From: Nesterenkonia sp. E16_10
GTDB taxonomy: Bacteria > Actinomycetota > Actinomycetes > Actinomycetales > Micrococcaceae
NCBI RefSeq assembly: GCF_017347085.1
Contig: NZ_JADPSA010000044.1
Location: 1 to 50,436, forward strand
Length of the DNA stretch: 50,436 nt
Direction: 5' to 3'
Part shown: positions 23,501 through 33,227 of the stretch, piece by piece
Position numbering within the stretch: position 1 is the first letter of the stretch
Layout of the letters: each line of letters begins with the position of its first letter
Position numbers and translations under genes: made by a program
The notes under the pieces: generated by a model
Databases searched by the model: none
The model's input: the letters and a program-made list of their open reading frames with translations, nothing else
Told to the model about the DNA's origin: nothing

Positions 23501-25264
23501 ATGGCTGCGGAAGAAGAATGTGAGCCGTGGCAGCTCGTCTGCCGGGGCGGCAATGCGCTCGGTGACCTTGCTGGGAACGCGGCGACTGCCGCACTAGAAG
23601 CGGTCGCTCAGGGCCTCGCCAACGGTGCGGTGTCGTTCCTGGAAATGATCTCTACCTGGTGGATGAACGCGCCAGGGCCGGATATGAACAACCCTGCGGT
23701 GGCCTCTATCCAAGCCGATACGGGCTATTTCATCGCGGCGTTTGCGATCATCGGTTTCTTGCTCGGTATCGCCCGGATGCTGCTGAGCATGGACTTCAAA
23801 AAGATCATCACTGCCTTTGCCCCGATTGTGACCCTGATCGTGGTCACGGGCGTTTACGCGGTGGCTATCGGCGCGCTGCTCACCGCTGGTGACAGCACAG
23901 CCGCATGGCTGCTCGACCGGGCGACTGAGGGTGACGCGAACCTAGAGGTTCTGGCGGCTCCGGTCGGTGAAATGGGCCAGAACATCGGGGTCTATCTGAT
24001 CGTGTCTCTGCTGACGTTCTTCGGCGCGATCATGAATTTCTTGCTGATGATCTTCCGCGACGTCGTGATCCTGGTCCTGCTCGCGTTCCTGCCCGTCGTG
24101 GCGGCTTCTACCGGCTCCGTCTCGGGTAAACAGGCGTTCCAGAAGACCAACGGCTGGCTTATCGCCCTGCTGCTCTTCAAGCCGGTTGCTGCCGGTATCT
24201 ACGCGCTCGGGCTGCGCATGATGACCGAAGATTCCGAGATCGAGGGGCTGGCGGGTGAGTTGCAGAACTACTCGGCGGCGATGACCGGAATGCTCATTCT
24301 GGCGCTGGCGGGGCTCGCGTTGCCGGCGTTGATCAAGTTCATCGTTCCTGCTGCCGCGATGGGCGCTGCTGCCTTTGGCGGCGGCGCAGCTATCGCGGGT
24401 GCGGCCACGGTCGCGGCTGGTGCCGCTGTGGTGGCGGGCACGGGTGGAGCTGCTGCCCCTGCCGTTGCTGGGGGCGGCGCGGCCGCTGCTGGCGGTGGTG
24501 GAGCTGCGGCCGGTGGTGGTGCCGGCGCTGCTGGCGCGGCCGGCGGCGGTGCTGGTGGTGGAGCGGCTGGCGCTGCTGGCGGTGGTTCTGGCTCGGCCTC
24601 GGCCGGCGGCGGTGGTTCTGCGGCTGGACAGGCTGCCGGCGGTTCTGGGGCCGGTGGAGCCGGTTCCGGTGGCTCTGGTGACGGCGCTGCGGGTGCCTCT
24701 CCTGGTGGGGCTGCTCCCGCGTCTGACAGCGACTCGGGCTCTGGTGACGGTGGCTCGGGTGAATCCGGGGTCGGCGGCGCGGCCGGCGGCGCGGAATCGG
24801 CCGGCGGTGACAGTGGCGGATCTTCTGCCGGTGGTGCTGCTGATGGATCGTCCTCGGGCGGCGGCGCTGCGGAGGGTGCTTCCTCGGGCGGCGCGTCCGG
24901 CGGTGGTCAGGGCGCGGCGACTCCCGCCGGGGCCTCAGCCGCCGGCGGTGCTTCTGGCTCGTCCGGCGGTGTTGAGGGTGCCGGCGGTGTGGGTGGTGCT
25001 GGCGTGGACGCTGGCACTCCCAGCGGCGCGGACTCACCGGGAGCCGGTGACGGCGGCGCATCGGGTGGCGGCGCTCCTGGCGGTTCAGCGGCCGGCGGTG
25101 CTGCACCGAGCACCGGCAATGACTCCGGCGGCAACGCCGGGAAGTCTGGTGGATCGGCTGCTGCCAAGACCCAACAGTTGAAGAACGTCATTGATACCGG
25201 CACCGCCTCTGGTGCTCAGGTGAACCAGGCCGTTGAAGGCGACGACGGGGAGAGTGGCGCATGA
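23501..25264 (+). CDS. VirB6/TrbL-like polytopic conjugation protein with Gly/Ala-rich tail
   Basis: A 587-residue protein from the ATG at 23501; a GTG at 23486 also fits but lies inside the preceding gene. Residues 1-290 hold an amphipathic start with a CEPWQLVC pair and six to seven spans (for example VTLIVVTGVYAVAIGALL and FRDVVILVLLAFLPVVAAS). This is the TrbL/VirB6 layout of the T4SS inner-membrane core. Residues about 295-560 are almost entirely Gly, Ala and Ser with sparse Asp/Glu. The +1 frames of this stretch give long Pro/Arg frames that are shadows. The last 35 residues regain normal composition (TQQLKNVIDTGTASGAQVNQA). Confidence 0.78.
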   Translation: MAAEEECEPWQLVCRGGNALGDLAGNAATAALEAVAQGLANGAVSFLEMISTWWMNAPGPDMNNPAVASIQADTGYFIAAFAIIGFLLGIARMLLSMDFKKIITAFAPIVTLIVVTGVYAVAIGALLTAGDSTAAWLLDRATEGDANLEVLAAPVGEMGQNIGVYLIVSLLTFFGAIMNFLLMIFRDVVILVLLAFLPVVAASTGSVSGKQAFQKTNGWLIALLLFKPVAAGIYALGLRMMTEDSEIEGLAGELQNYSAAMTGMLILALAGLALPALIKFIVPAAAMGAAAFGGGAAIAGAATVAAGAAVVAGTGGAAAPAVAGGGAAAAGGGGAAAGGGAGAAGAAGGGAGGGAAGAAGGGSGSASAGGGGSAAGQAAGGSGAGGAGSGGSGDGAAGASPGGAAPASDSDSGSGDGGSGESGVGGAAGGAESAGGDSGGSSAGGAADGSSSGGGAAEGASSGGASGGGQGAATPAGASAAGGASGSSGGVEGAGGVGGAGVDAGTPSGADSPGAGDGGASGGGAPGGSAAGGAAPSTGNDSGGNAGKSGGSAAAKTQQLKNVIDTGTASGAQVNQAVEGDDGESGA

Positions 25265-26772
25265 GCGATTCAACCTCCGGGGTGATCCCCGGCGTATACG
25301 GCAATCTGCGGCACCCTCAGCGCACCGGCATCCTCGGGCTCTCCCTGGGTGTCTCACTGGCCGGGGTGCCCTTCATCCTGGTCTCGATCATCCTCATGGC
25401 CACCGGCCGCGCAACTGCGGCCGGGGTGGTCATGGGCACCGGCATTCTCGGGGCCGTGCTTCTGCTGGCCACCAAGCGGCAAGGCCGCTCGATCTACGGG
25501 AGAACCATGCTCAAAATTGCGCAGCGCCGCAAAGAACGTTCTGGCAAGCACCTCTACGTCTCTGGTCCCACGGGTCAGACACCAGACGGGGTGACTCGGC
25601 TGCCGGGACTCATGGCAGATACCGAACTTTCCGAGCACCGCGATAGCGCGGGTCAGCCCTTCGGGCTGCTGCGCATCACCGGCCGGGGCGCGTACAACTA
25701 CTCGGTGGTCATCGAAGCGCGGCCCGATGGTGACGCCCTGGTAGACGCTGAATCGGTCAACCGCCAGGTGGCTCACTGGGGCGGCTGGCTCCAAGCACGC
25801 GGCCAAGAGGACGGAATCCGCGGGGCCTCGGTCACCATTGAATCCGCACCGGATACCGGGCTTCGGCTGCGCCGGCTGCTCTCGCATAACCGGGCAGACG
25901 GTGGCCCGGAATTCGCGCGCATGGTCACTGACGGAATTGCCAGCGAGTATGACCACGGCGCGCCGGAAATGACGGTGCGTCTCACGGTCACCTTCGACGG
26001 TAAAGCCTGGGAAGCGAACAAGGATCGCGGCCGCGATGAAATGGCAATCGACATAGGCGACCGGCTCCCCGGCATCCTCGGTGGTCTGCATTCCACCGGG
26101 GCCGGGGTCGTGCGCGCGTGCACGGCTCAGGAGATCATCGACTTCACCCGCGTGGCCTATGACCCGACCACCGCCTCAGCAATCGAGGAAGCGCAGATGG
26201 ACGGCGGCACCAACCTTCGCTGGGAGGATGCCGGCCCGTCCTATGCTGCGGATCTCTTCGAGCACTACAAGCACGACAGGGCCTACTCGGCGTCCTGGAC
26301 GCTCTATGAGGAACCGCGCGGAACCTTCACCCACGATTCACTGCGCCGGCTCCTAGAGCCCATGCCTGGGGTGCTGCGTAAGCGCGTGACCCTGCTCTAT
26401 CGTCCGGTGCCTATCGACCGGACCACGGATCTCGTGCAGCGCGAGATCAAAGAAGCGACCTTCGGCGGATCTCAGCAGCGCGTGTCAGTGCGCGCAGCGC
26501 AGCGGCAGAAAGCGGCGCTGAAATCCGCACAGGAGGAAACGATGGGAGCCGGTGTGGCCCGGTTCGGGACCATCGTCACCGTCTCGGTGTCTGATCCCCA
26601 ACAGTTCCGCCGGCTGGATAAGGAAGTGCCGGGGCTGTTCTCGAGAACTCGTCTGCGGGTCCGCAAAGCTCTGGCGAATCAGGCCGTGACCTTCCAGGCC
26701 GGCTTGCCGCTGGGGATGGTGCTGCCCGATCACATGCTCCTGAACGACGAGATCCAAGACTTCTTCTCCTAA
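25261..26772 (+). CDS. SCO6880-family conjugation protein (VirB3/VirB4-N-like)
   Basis: A 503-residue protein, ATGA-coupled. Two spans near the start (about 22-66, LSLGVSLAGVPFILVSIILMA and AGVVMGTGILGAVLLLA) correspond to VirB3/PrgI-like parts. A large cytoplasmic domain follows without a P-loop (YNYSVVIEARPDGDALVDAESVNRQVAHWGG; LRWEDAGPSYAADLFEHY; LLEPMPGVLRKRVTLLYRPV). This is the recognised SCO6880 type of actinobacterial conjugative elements. It supplies the N-terminal half of a VirB4, the ATPase half being the next gene. Confidence 0.85.
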   Translation: MSDSTSGVIPGVYGNLRHPQRTGILGLSLGVSLAGVPFILVSIILMATGRATAAGVVMGTGILGAVLLLATKRQGRSIYGRTMLKIAQRRKERSGKHLYVSGPTGQTPDGVTRLPGLMADTELSEHRDSAGQPFGLLRITGRGAYNYSVVIEARPDGDALVDAESVNRQVAHWGGWLQARGQEDGIRGASVTIESAPDTGLRLRRLLSHNRADGGPEFARMVTDGIASEYDHGAPEMTVRLTVTFDGKAWEANKDRGRDEMAIDIGDRLPGILGGLHSTGAGVVRACTAQEIIDFTRVAYDPTTASAIEEAQMDGGTNLRWEDAGPSYAADLFEHYKHDRAYSASWTLYEEPRGTFTHDSLRRLLEPMPGVLRKRVTLLYRPVPIDRTTDLVQREIKEATFGGSQQRVSVRAAQRQKAALKSAQEETMGAGVARFGTIVTVSVSDPQQFRRLDKEVPGLFSRTRLRVRKALANQAVTFQAGLPLGMVLPDHMLLNDEIQDFFS

Positions 26773-26801
26773 GCCGCGATCACACTTGAAGGGTGCTGAT
26801 G

Positions 26802-28433
26802 ATGAGTCCACGAAAGGCCAAAGACCAGGAACCGGCAGAAGATTCACGGCTGGTTCTCTCCAAGCGGGATAAGGCTCGGCTAGAGCGTGAAGAGCGTCGA
26901 GCTCGCGCGACCGCGAAGCCGGTCACCGGGCTTCGGCGGCTGTTCGCGCAGGTCAGCTCGGATCGTCAGGCCACGCTCTCCCGGCCGGGGGCTACCGGCT
27001 GGAATCGTCGCGGTGGTGGCCCGGTGGGCTTCATCGAGCGGCCCTATGAGCTGCAAGGGACCACAGTGCAGCTCTGCGGCTACTGGCCCTTTATCGCCGG
27101 TTCCGGCGTGGATCTCGTCGGCGCTCCGCTCGGGGTGGATTTGCGGCGCCGGTCCCTGGTCTGCGCGGACCCGATCTCCTGGTTTACCTCTGAGCTGATC
27201 CGTAACCCGTCCGGGTTCGTGCTGGGGCAACCGGGCCTGGGGAAGTCCTCGCTGGTTAAGCGCATGGTCGCGGTGCTCCTGGATTGGGGCATCATCCCTA
27301 TGGCGCTGTCGGACGCGCGTCCCGATTATGTGGACCTCATTCGCGCGGCCGATGGTCAGGTGATCGAGTTCGCTCCGGGCCGGTCCCATATCAACCCTAT
27401 GGATATGTCGATGTTCGCTAAGGCGCTGGCCACGGTGACCAACGAGAGTGCCCGTGCCGAAGGTCTCAATGACCTGCGTACCCAGCAGCTCTCTTTGATG
27501 AGTGGGCTGGTGGCCATGTTTGCGCGGCGCAGTCTTGACCCGCATGAGACGACGATCCTCTCTCACGCGATCCGCACTCTCGACCCAGATCTGAGCACGC
27601 CGGTCCTGATCCCAGAACTGACGGATTTCATTCGGTCCCGGCCGGCCACGCTACGGACCCTGTCTCTGACCCACGACGACGAGAACGCCTATGACGCTCG
27701 CGTGCAGGGGCTCTTGGATGCGCTGATCGCGATGGGTCCAGATGGGCTCTATGGGGATCTCTTTTCGCAGCCGACCTCGGCGCACATCATCCCCGGTAAG
27801 CCGGTGGTGTTCGATGTGTCCGGGGTCAATGAGAACGACACCGTTCTCATGGCTGCGGTGCAGTCGTTGTGTTGGAACCTCGGCACTGTCACCGTGGCCA
27901 CGGAGAAGATCGTGACCACGGATCGCGGCATTCCGCCGAAGCATTACCTTCTGGTGATGGATGAGCTGTGGAAGGTGCTGCGGGCCTCTGAGCAGATGGT
28001 CTACTTCGTGGACTCCCTGACGCGGCTGAATCGTGGTCGCGGCATTGGCCAGATCATGATTACCCACACCATGAACGATTTGAAGCTCTCATCCGAGACG
28101 TTGACCGATATCGCGTGGGGGTTCGTGAACCGCTCAGAAATGGTGTTCCTCGGCGGTCTCGCGCCGGACGAGATGGGGAACCTAGAGACTGTGTTCGCCC
28201 TCTCGGACACGGAGAAGTCCTGGATCACGGACTGGACCGATGACTCGGGCGGCGGCGTCGGCACGGAGCGCCGGCCGCACACCGGCAAGTTCATTCTCAA
28301 GACGGGTAAGCGGCCGGGTATCCCCTTCAAGGTGCTCCAAGTCGCGGCAGAGGTCGCCGTGACCGACACCAACCAAGCATGGAAGAAGCAGGGCTCGGGT
28401 AGCTCGACTGAGCAGAACGGGGCGCTGGTATGA
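26802..28433 (+). CDS. VirB4-like T4SS ATPase
   Basis: A 543-residue ATPase. The start is ATG 26802, eight bases after GAAGGG; ATG 26799 and GTG 26793 are alternatives. An Arg/Lys-rich N-terminus lies against the membrane. Walker A is GQPGLGKSSLVKR (about 142-154), and Walker B is in LLVMDELWKVLRA. The family's ...GRGIGQIMITHTMNDL motif follows. TraC/VirB4-type motor proteins power assembly and substrate transfer. It is split from its usual N-terminal half, which is the SCO6880 gene just before. It is ATGA-coupled to virD4. Confidence 0.9.
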   Translation: MSPRKAKDQEPAEDSRLVLSKRDKARLEREERRARATAKPVTGLRRLFAQVSSDRQATLSRPGATGWNRRGGGPVGFIERPYELQGTTVQLCGYWPFIAGSGVDLVGAPLGVDLRRRSLVCADPISWFTSELIRNPSGFVLGQPGLGKSSLVKRMVAVLLDWGIIPMALSDARPDYVDLIRAADGQVIEFAPGRSHINPMDMSMFAKALATVTNESARAEGLNDLRTQQLSLMSGLVAMFARRSLDPHETTILSHAIRTLDPDLSTPVLIPELTDFIRSRPATLRTLSLTHDDENAYDARVQGLLDALIAMGPDGLYGDLFSQPTSAHIIPGKPVVFDVSGVNENDTVLMAAVQSLCWNLGTVTVATEKIVTTDRGIPPKHYLLVMDELWKVLRASEQMVYFVDSLTRLNRGRGIGQIMITHTMNDLKLSSETLTDIAWGFVNRSEMVFLGGLAPDEMGNLETVFALSDTEKSWITDWTDDSGGGVGTERRPHTGKFILKTGKRPGIPFKVLQVAAEVAVTDTNQAWKKQGSGSSTEQNGALV

Positions 28434-30175
28434 GCAACCGTGCAGGACGTAGGAGCCAGCCCGGTTCCGGTGAGGCCGGCTGGATCGTCCTCGGCGGATT
28501 CCTCGCCGTGGTGCTGCTGCTGGTCATGGGCTGGTGGGGCGCTGCGCTCATTGATCCAGCGATCACCGGCCCTGCCGGTGAACGTGACCCGTTCACGATC
28601 ATCACCGGACAGGCCACCGGGGCGCTGCCGGTCACGGCGGCGCAGCTCGTCATGTTCGCCGGGATCGTGCTCGCGGTGCTGGTCCTGGTGGGGCTGCTGG
28701 TCTTTGCAGCCCTACGCCAGCGGTCCAAGTCCTCGCGGGTCGATCACCTGGCTCGGTCTATGTCTCGGCCCAAGGATCTCGACGGGCTCAGCGTGAAGGC
28801 ACAGAAAGCTACGGCGGAACGGCTGCGCGCCTCCAACGCCTCGGCCGGTGTGCCGCTGGCACGCTCGGTGGCCAACAACAAGGAGCTGCGCGCCTCGTGG
28901 GAGTGGGTGCAGACCTGGATCATGGGGCCTCGTGCCGGTAAGACCTCGTGTGTCTGTGTCCCTCAGATCATCGAGACCAACGGGCCGGTGCTGGCGACCT
29001 CGAATAAGCGAGACATTGTGGACCTCACGAGGAAGCCCCGCGGGGAGAAGGGGCAAGTGTGGGTCCACGATCCCCAGGACATTATCGGTGAGGAACCGTC
29101 CTGGTTCTGGAACCCGTTGAGCTTCGTGCGTGACATGGAGACGGCGCAGAAGCTCGCGGACGTGTTCATTACCTCGGAGACCTCGGCCGGGGCCTCCCAG
29201 GATGCTTATTTCACCTCTGACGGTAAGCGGCTGCTCTCTCACCTGTTCTTGGCTGCCGCGCTGTCGAAGCGTCCGATCACGGACGTGTTCACCTGGGCCA
29301 ATGACCCGGATGACCCGACGCCGCGCGAGGCGCTGCACAGCGCCGGCAGTCCCAGCTATGCCGATGCGCTGGGCCAGATCATGATGCTCACCCCGAAGCA
29401 GCGTGACGGCGTGTACGGCACCGTGCGCCCGTGGGTCTCGGTGCTCGGGGATGAGCGGGTGATGCCGTGGCTGCGAGATCCCCAGATCCCAGGCGTGCAA
29501 GAGTTCGATCACGAAGAGTTCTCCAAGACCACGGACACGCTGTATCTGATCTCGCGTGAGGGAGGCGGATCTGCTCGCGCGATCACGGCCGCGTTGGTCA
29601 TGGCCACACTGACCTCGGCGGAGAAGCGCGCCGGCCGGCTGCCTGGTGGCCGGCTCTCGCCGCCTGTTATGGCGGTGCTCGATGAGGCCGCGAACGTGGT
29701 CCGGTGGCGTGAGCTGCCGGATCTGTATTCGCACTATGGTTCGCGCGGCATCGTGGTCTCGACGTTCTTCCAGAGCTTTGTCCAGGGTGTGGAGGCGTTC
29801 GGGAAAGAAGGGATGCGCAAGCTCTGGTCCTCGGCCAATATCCGGGTGGCCGGCTCGGGTCTCTCGGAGGATGAGTTTCTGCCGTTCCTCTCCCAGCTCA
29901 TCGGGGAACGTGACGTGATCAAACGTCAGACCAGCACCCAGACTCGCGGCCGGTCTACCTCGACCTCGATCCAGCGGGAACGGATCATGGACGTGGCCGA
30001 TCTCGCGGGGATGCCTTCGGGGCGTGCGCTGCTGTTCAGCTCCGGCCAGCCGGCCGCGCTGATGAAGCTCGAACACTTCTCCGCGAAGCCTTACGCTAAG
30101 GCCGTCAAGGAGTCCCAGGCTCACTATGAGGCCCAGCTCGGCAGACCAAACCCGCTGACAAACCAGAGGCCGTGA
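28430..30175 (+). CDS. VirD4/TraG-like coupling protein (TraM recognition domain)
   Basis: A 581-residue protein with two N-terminal spans (about 19-38 and 65-92). Walker A is WIMGPRAGKTSC. A TraG-type NTPase core follows: VLATSNKRDIVDLTR, VMAVLDEAANVVRW (Walker B with DEAA) and GIVVSTFFQSFVQGVEAFG. The C-terminal RecA lobe holds the TraM/TraD recognition segment (FSSGQPAALMKLEHF). It brings the relaxase-DNA complex to the secretion channel. It is the last gene of the operon and is followed by a strong hairpin. Confidence 0.92.
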   Translation: MSNRAGRRSQPGSGEAGWIVLGGFLAVVLLLVMGWWGAALIDPAITGPAGERDPFTIITGQATGALPVTAAQLVMFAGIVLAVLVLVGLLVFAALRQRSKSSRVDHLARSMSRPKDLDGLSVKAQKATAERLRASNASAGVPLARSVANNKELRASWEWVQTWIMGPRAGKTSCVCVPQIIETNGPVLATSNKRDIVDLTRKPRGEKGQVWVHDPQDIIGEEPSWFWNPLSFVRDMETAQKLADVFITSETSAGASQDAYFTSDGKRLLSHLFLAAALSKRPITDVFTWANDPDDPTPREALHSAGSPSYADALGQIMMLTPKQRDGVYGTVRPWVSVLGDERVMPWLRDPQIPGVQEFDHEEFSKTTDTLYLISREGGGSARAITAALVMATLTSAEKRAGRLPGGRLSPPVMAVLDEAANVVRWRELPDLYSHYGSRGIVVSTFFQSFVQGVEAFGKEGMRKLWSSANIRVAGSGLSEDEFLPFLSQLIGERDVIKRQTSTQTRGRSTSTSIQRERIMDVADLAGMPSGRALLFSSGQPAALMKLEHFSAKPYAKAVKESQAHYEAQLGRPNPLTNQRP

Positions 30176-30200
30176 GAACGGCATAGAGCGCCGCACACGC

Positions 30201-30241
30201 AACTGTCCCCCCAGCCGCTTCATGCGGCCGGGGGGACAGTT
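30201..30241. terminator. Bidirectional hairpin between convergent virD4 and DUF4913 genes
   Basis: AACTGTCCCCCC (30201-30212) pairs with GGGGGGACAGTT (30230-30241) around an inner GCCGC/GCGGC stem. T-rich tails are short on both sides. Its site between two convergent genes fits a shared terminator. Confidence 0.75.
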
Positions 30242-30252
30242 CTATGTCCGGG

Positions 30253-30780
30253 CTACTGCTCGCGTGGGTCGCCGGCTTCCCGGAACCATCCTCGCGGCGT
30301 GGGGGTGGTCTCCCAGGCTGGCGGCACGATGTTGCTGCGCACCGGGTCATAGGTGGCGTGGTAGTTCCAGAACGGGCCGTCAGGGGCCGTGAGCTGATCC
30401 ATGATCGGGTACAGGTAATCGCGGTAGAACACCGCGATTCCTGTCCCTGGTTCGAGCCGTAGATGCTCCCAGGCTTGCCACAGCGCTTCGAGGGCTCCGC
30501 CGACCTCTTCGTAGTGCCACCACTTCGGGTCCCAGCGGCGGGTGCTCCCGCCAAGCTGACGCCGGTAGTGCGGCAACAGCCAGCCGTTCACCCATTCCCC
30601 CGCGTTGGGGTAGGCAAGCGCCGTGGCCTCGTCCTCGGCCGGCTCGTCCTCGGTCGTCGCCGGCTCCGGTGCGGCCTCGGTCGTGGGCTGCGCTGCGGGG
30701 GCATCTGCCTCGGCTGCGCTCTCGTTCTCGTCGGGGTCGGTGATCTCTAGTTCGGGCGCGAATCCTGCCGTATCGCTCAC
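30253..30780 (-). CDS. DUF4913 protein
   Basis: A 175-residue protein. An Ala/Glu/Pro-rich N-terminus (1-55) leads into the DUF4913 core: YPNAGEWVNGWLLPHYRR, RWDPKWWHYEEVGGALEALWQAWEHLRLEPGTG, then WYRDYLYP-like VFYRDYLYPIMDQL and DGPFWNY. DUF4913 is widely found next to relaxase genes in actinobacterial plasmids, with no known activity. It is GTGA-coupled to the coiled-coil gene, ending the mobilisation operon. Confidence 0.85.
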   Translation of the reverse strand: MSDTAGFAPELEITDPDENESAAEADAPAAQPTTEAAPEPATTEDEPAEDEATALAYPNAGEWVNGWLLPHYRRQLGGSTRRWDPKWWHYEEVGGALEALWQAWEHLRLEPGTGIAVFYRDYLYPIMDQLTAPDGPFWNYHATYDPVRSNIVPPAWETTPTPRGWFREAGDPREQ

Positions 30781-31709
30781 CGGGAGACCTCCTGGACCTT
30801 GTTCTGCGTCTTGGCCGCTCCGCGTGCAGGAGTGGGGCCGGTATTGCCTTTGCCAGTGACGGCGGTCTGCGCGGACATGGGGAAGGCTTGGGCCTGGCGT
30901 TGCCGCACGGCGACCAGGGCCGGGTCAAGCTTCTGAATCTCGTCAAGCTCCTGCTTCGTGACTCGCGCGTAGGGCTCGGGCTGGCGTCCGCCGGTGGCTT
31001 CCTCCGACCGGGCGTGCTCGCGGTCCTGGTGGGCCTCCGCGCCGGCCCGGTCGGCCTCGGCAAGATTCTCTGTCTCTGACTTCTGCGCCTCGGCTGCGCG
31101 GTCGCTCGCTTCCTTGCCCTCGGGAGTCTGTTCCTGCTCGACCGGGGCGGCGGCTGCGGCCTTTTCGGCCGGCTGCTCGGCGTCGTTTTCGGCCGGCGCG
31201 ATCTCGGCGGCTGCGACCTCGGGCGCTGCGCCGTCACGCTGCGCGTCAATGCGTGCCTGGTCGGCGTCCACGTCAGCGCGCGCACGGTCGAAATAGTCAT
31301 CGAGTGCATCGCGCAGCGCGTGGTGACGATCCTCCAATGAGTTCGGGTGATCGCGGTTCATCTGCTCGACGTTGATCCCGAAGTCATTGCGCAGCACATC
31401 AGCGGTGTGCATGGCTGCCATGCGCGCGTCGGGCTGTGTGCGTGCCAGGTGTGAGGCCACGGTCATGTGGTCGGCAATGTTCTCGCTCGACGCGGTGCGC
31501 CAGAACTCGCGGCTGTAGACCTCTTGGCGCAGACCAGTTGCCAACTGGGCTTCCTGTCTGCGCTGCTGTTCGGTGATCGCGGCGCGCTCCTGGGCCTGGG
31601 CCTGGTGCTGCCGGGTCGCTGCTTCCCTGTACTGCATCGCGGACCCGGTGAGGGTGCGCGCCATGATTGCAACACTCTCGGTGATCTCTGATTCTTCGTT
31701 GTCAGCCAT
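30777..31709 (-). CDS. Coiled-coil protein of the mobilisation operon
   Basis: A 310-residue, highly charged protein. Gln/Arg/Glu-rich helices at 25-65 (QHQAQAQERAAITEQQRRQEAQ) and a long acidic Ala/Glu/Asp region (140-235) suggest coiled coil and disorder. A short folded part lies between (ENIADHMTVASHLARTQPDARMAAMHTADVLRNDFG). It has no recognised catalytic motif. Between the relaxase and DUF4913 genes, it is a candidate relaxosome accessory protein. Confidence 0.65.
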   Translation of the reverse strand: MADNEESEITESVAIMARTLTGSAMQYREAATRQHQAQAQERAAITEQQRRQEAQLATGLRQEVYSREFWRTASSENIADHMTVASHLARTQPDARMAAMHTADVLRNDFGINVEQMNRDHPNSLEDRHHALRDALDDYFDRARADVDADQARIDAQRDGAAPEVAAAEIAPAENDAEQPAEKAAAAAPVEQEQTPEGKEASDRAAEAQKSETENLAEADRAGAEAHQDREHARSEEATGGRQPEPYARVTKQELDEIQKLDPALVAVRQRQAQAFPMSAQTAVTGKGNTGPTPARGAAKTQNKVQEVSR

Positions 31710-31730
31710 CGTTATTCCTTCCGTGGTGGA

Positions 31731-33227
31731 TTAGCGTCCGTGTCCCCGGTCTGCGCTGCCACGAGTGGGGCGATGAACACTCATAGGGGTTCGTGTTGGC
31801 TCTTTGCTCGGCTCCTTATCTGGTGCCGTGCTCCCGCTCTTCTCGGTCTCTTTCTGCACTCGGATGATCTCGGCGCGAACGATCCGATCTGCCTGGGCCA
31901 GCACGGGCAGAGTCGTCGCGGTGAGCTGCGGCCTGTTGGTGGCCAGCTTGTCATCGGTCATCGCTCGGGCGAGCCGGTTGGCTTGTTGCAAAACAGCGAG
32001 CCAACTGCGCGCGGAATTCTTCGAGGCGAACCGCGCTCCGAGGCGCAGCGCGTGCGCAGCGTTGCCACCTCCCTGCGCGGCCCGGGCGTAGTTCTCGGAG
32101 AGCTGGTGGAACACTCCCGGCTTGTCCTTCTCCATCGACATTGAGACCCGCGCGTAGATGTTCGCCAGGGCGTCCGGGCCGGCATTGCCCTTCATGAGCT
32201 GCTGCGCGCGGCGCGGCTCGAAATCGTGCACTCGGGACGTGCGATCTGGCTGCGCAATGGACCCTGAATGGATGCCGCGCAGCAAACGGTCTGCGCCCTC
32301 CTTGCCTTCACCGTTGAACCGGGCGCTGATGTAGGGCCACCCCAATGTCCGGTCGATCTTTGACGGGGCATAGTAGATCGTCGATTCCTTGGAGCCGCGC
32401 TCGGGAGCGATCCCGACGCGGTAGCCCACGATCCTGTCTGTGGAGCCCTTGGCGAAGCGTGGAGCAACCCGCACGCCTGAGTCCATGAGGCGCTGCACGT
32501 ATTCGTGCTGGTTCGATGACGTGGCCAGGGCTGAGCGCATCCGGCGGCGCAGCTCGGCCGGTGCCGGCATGGCCTGGCCGTTGCGCTGCGCGGTGACCCG
32601 CTCGGCTGGCTTATCCCCCGCAAGACCACGGCTCTTATCGCGGGATTCGAGAACCACGAGTCCGTGCTTCTGCTCGATCTCACTGGCGACTTTCTGGGAC
32701 CGGCGCTTGTCGAAATGAACGTCGGCTTTCGTGCCGTCCTCGCGGACCATCTGCACGGCGATGTGAATGTGATCGTTGCCGTTCTTGGACTCTCCGTGAT
32801 GTATGGCAGCCCACCGGGAAGTCTTGGCTCCGTCCGGGTCGATGAAGCCCATTCCTTCCACGAAATCGTGTGCGATCTCGGACCACTTCTCATCGCGGAG
32901 CTGTCCTTCGTCAGCTTTGAGAGAGAGCGAGCAATGCCAGACGTGAGCGTCTTTCGTGCCGGTGGTCACGTACTCGGACTTTTCCTGATCGAACTCTTTG
33001 ACCGGCTCCTGAACTGACGTGCCGTGGGCCTTGCGTGGTGCATCGAGAACGTTGGCGATATCTAGGGCGTCATCACGGCTGAGGTTCTTACCGGGCTCGA
33101 CGGCGAACGTCACCAGATCGTGTCCCGCAATGAGGCGCTGATCGGTGTGTTCGTTGGCTCGACCTGGACCGGCAAGGTACATGACGAGTCCGGCCATGCG
33201 ACCGCCGCGCGTGACGTTGGGCATCAT
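31731..33227 (-). CDS. Relaxase, MOBP-type (MobA/VirD2-like)
   Basis: A 498-residue relaxase. The N-terminal HUH domain (about 1-215) begins PNVTRGGRMAGLVMYLAGPGR. It has a catalytic-metal motif HHGESKNGNDHIHIAVQMVRED near 145-165, with paired His ligands. The nicking Tyr is probably in the MYLAGPGR or the early KSEYVTTG region; I cannot choose between them. The C-terminal half is helical, basic, and has no helicase motifs. It nicks oriT and pilots the T-strand through the VirD4 protein. It overlaps mobC by four bases (ATGA). Confidence 0.88.
   Translation of the reverse strand: MMPNVTRGGRMAGLVMYLAGPGRANEHTDQRLIAGHDLVTFAVEPGKNLSRDDALDIANVLDAPRKAHGTSVQEPVKEFDQEKSEYVTTGTKDAHVWHCSLSLKADEGQLRDEKWSEIAHDFVEGMGFIDPDGAKTSRWAAIHHGESKNGNDHIHIAVQMVREDGTKADVHFDKRRSQKVASEIEQKHGLVVLESRDKSRGLAGDKPAERVTAQRNGQAMPAPAELRRRMRSALATSSNQHEYVQRLMDSGVRVAPRFAKGSTDRIVGYRVGIAPERGSKESTIYYAPSKIDRTLGWPYISARFNGEGKEGADRLLRGIHSGSIAQPDRTSRVHDFEPRRAQQLMKGNAGPDALANIYARVSMSMEKDKPGVFHQLSENYARAAQGGGNAAHALRLGARFASKNSARSWLAVLQQANRLARAMTDDKLATNRPQLTATTLPVLAQADRIVRAEIIRVQKETEKSGSTAPDKEPSKEPTRTPMSVHRPTRGSADRGHGR

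Noticed and set aside
24375-25181. Long Pro/Arg/Leu-rich frames on both strands within the VirB6-like gene
   Set aside because: They are shadows of the Gly/Ala-rich tail; GC-rich repeats keep all frames open.
28712-30223. A 503-codon minus-strand frame opposite the coupling-protein gene
   Set aside because: It mirrors virD4, has His/Arg-biased composition and no known motif, and virD4 is beyond doubt.
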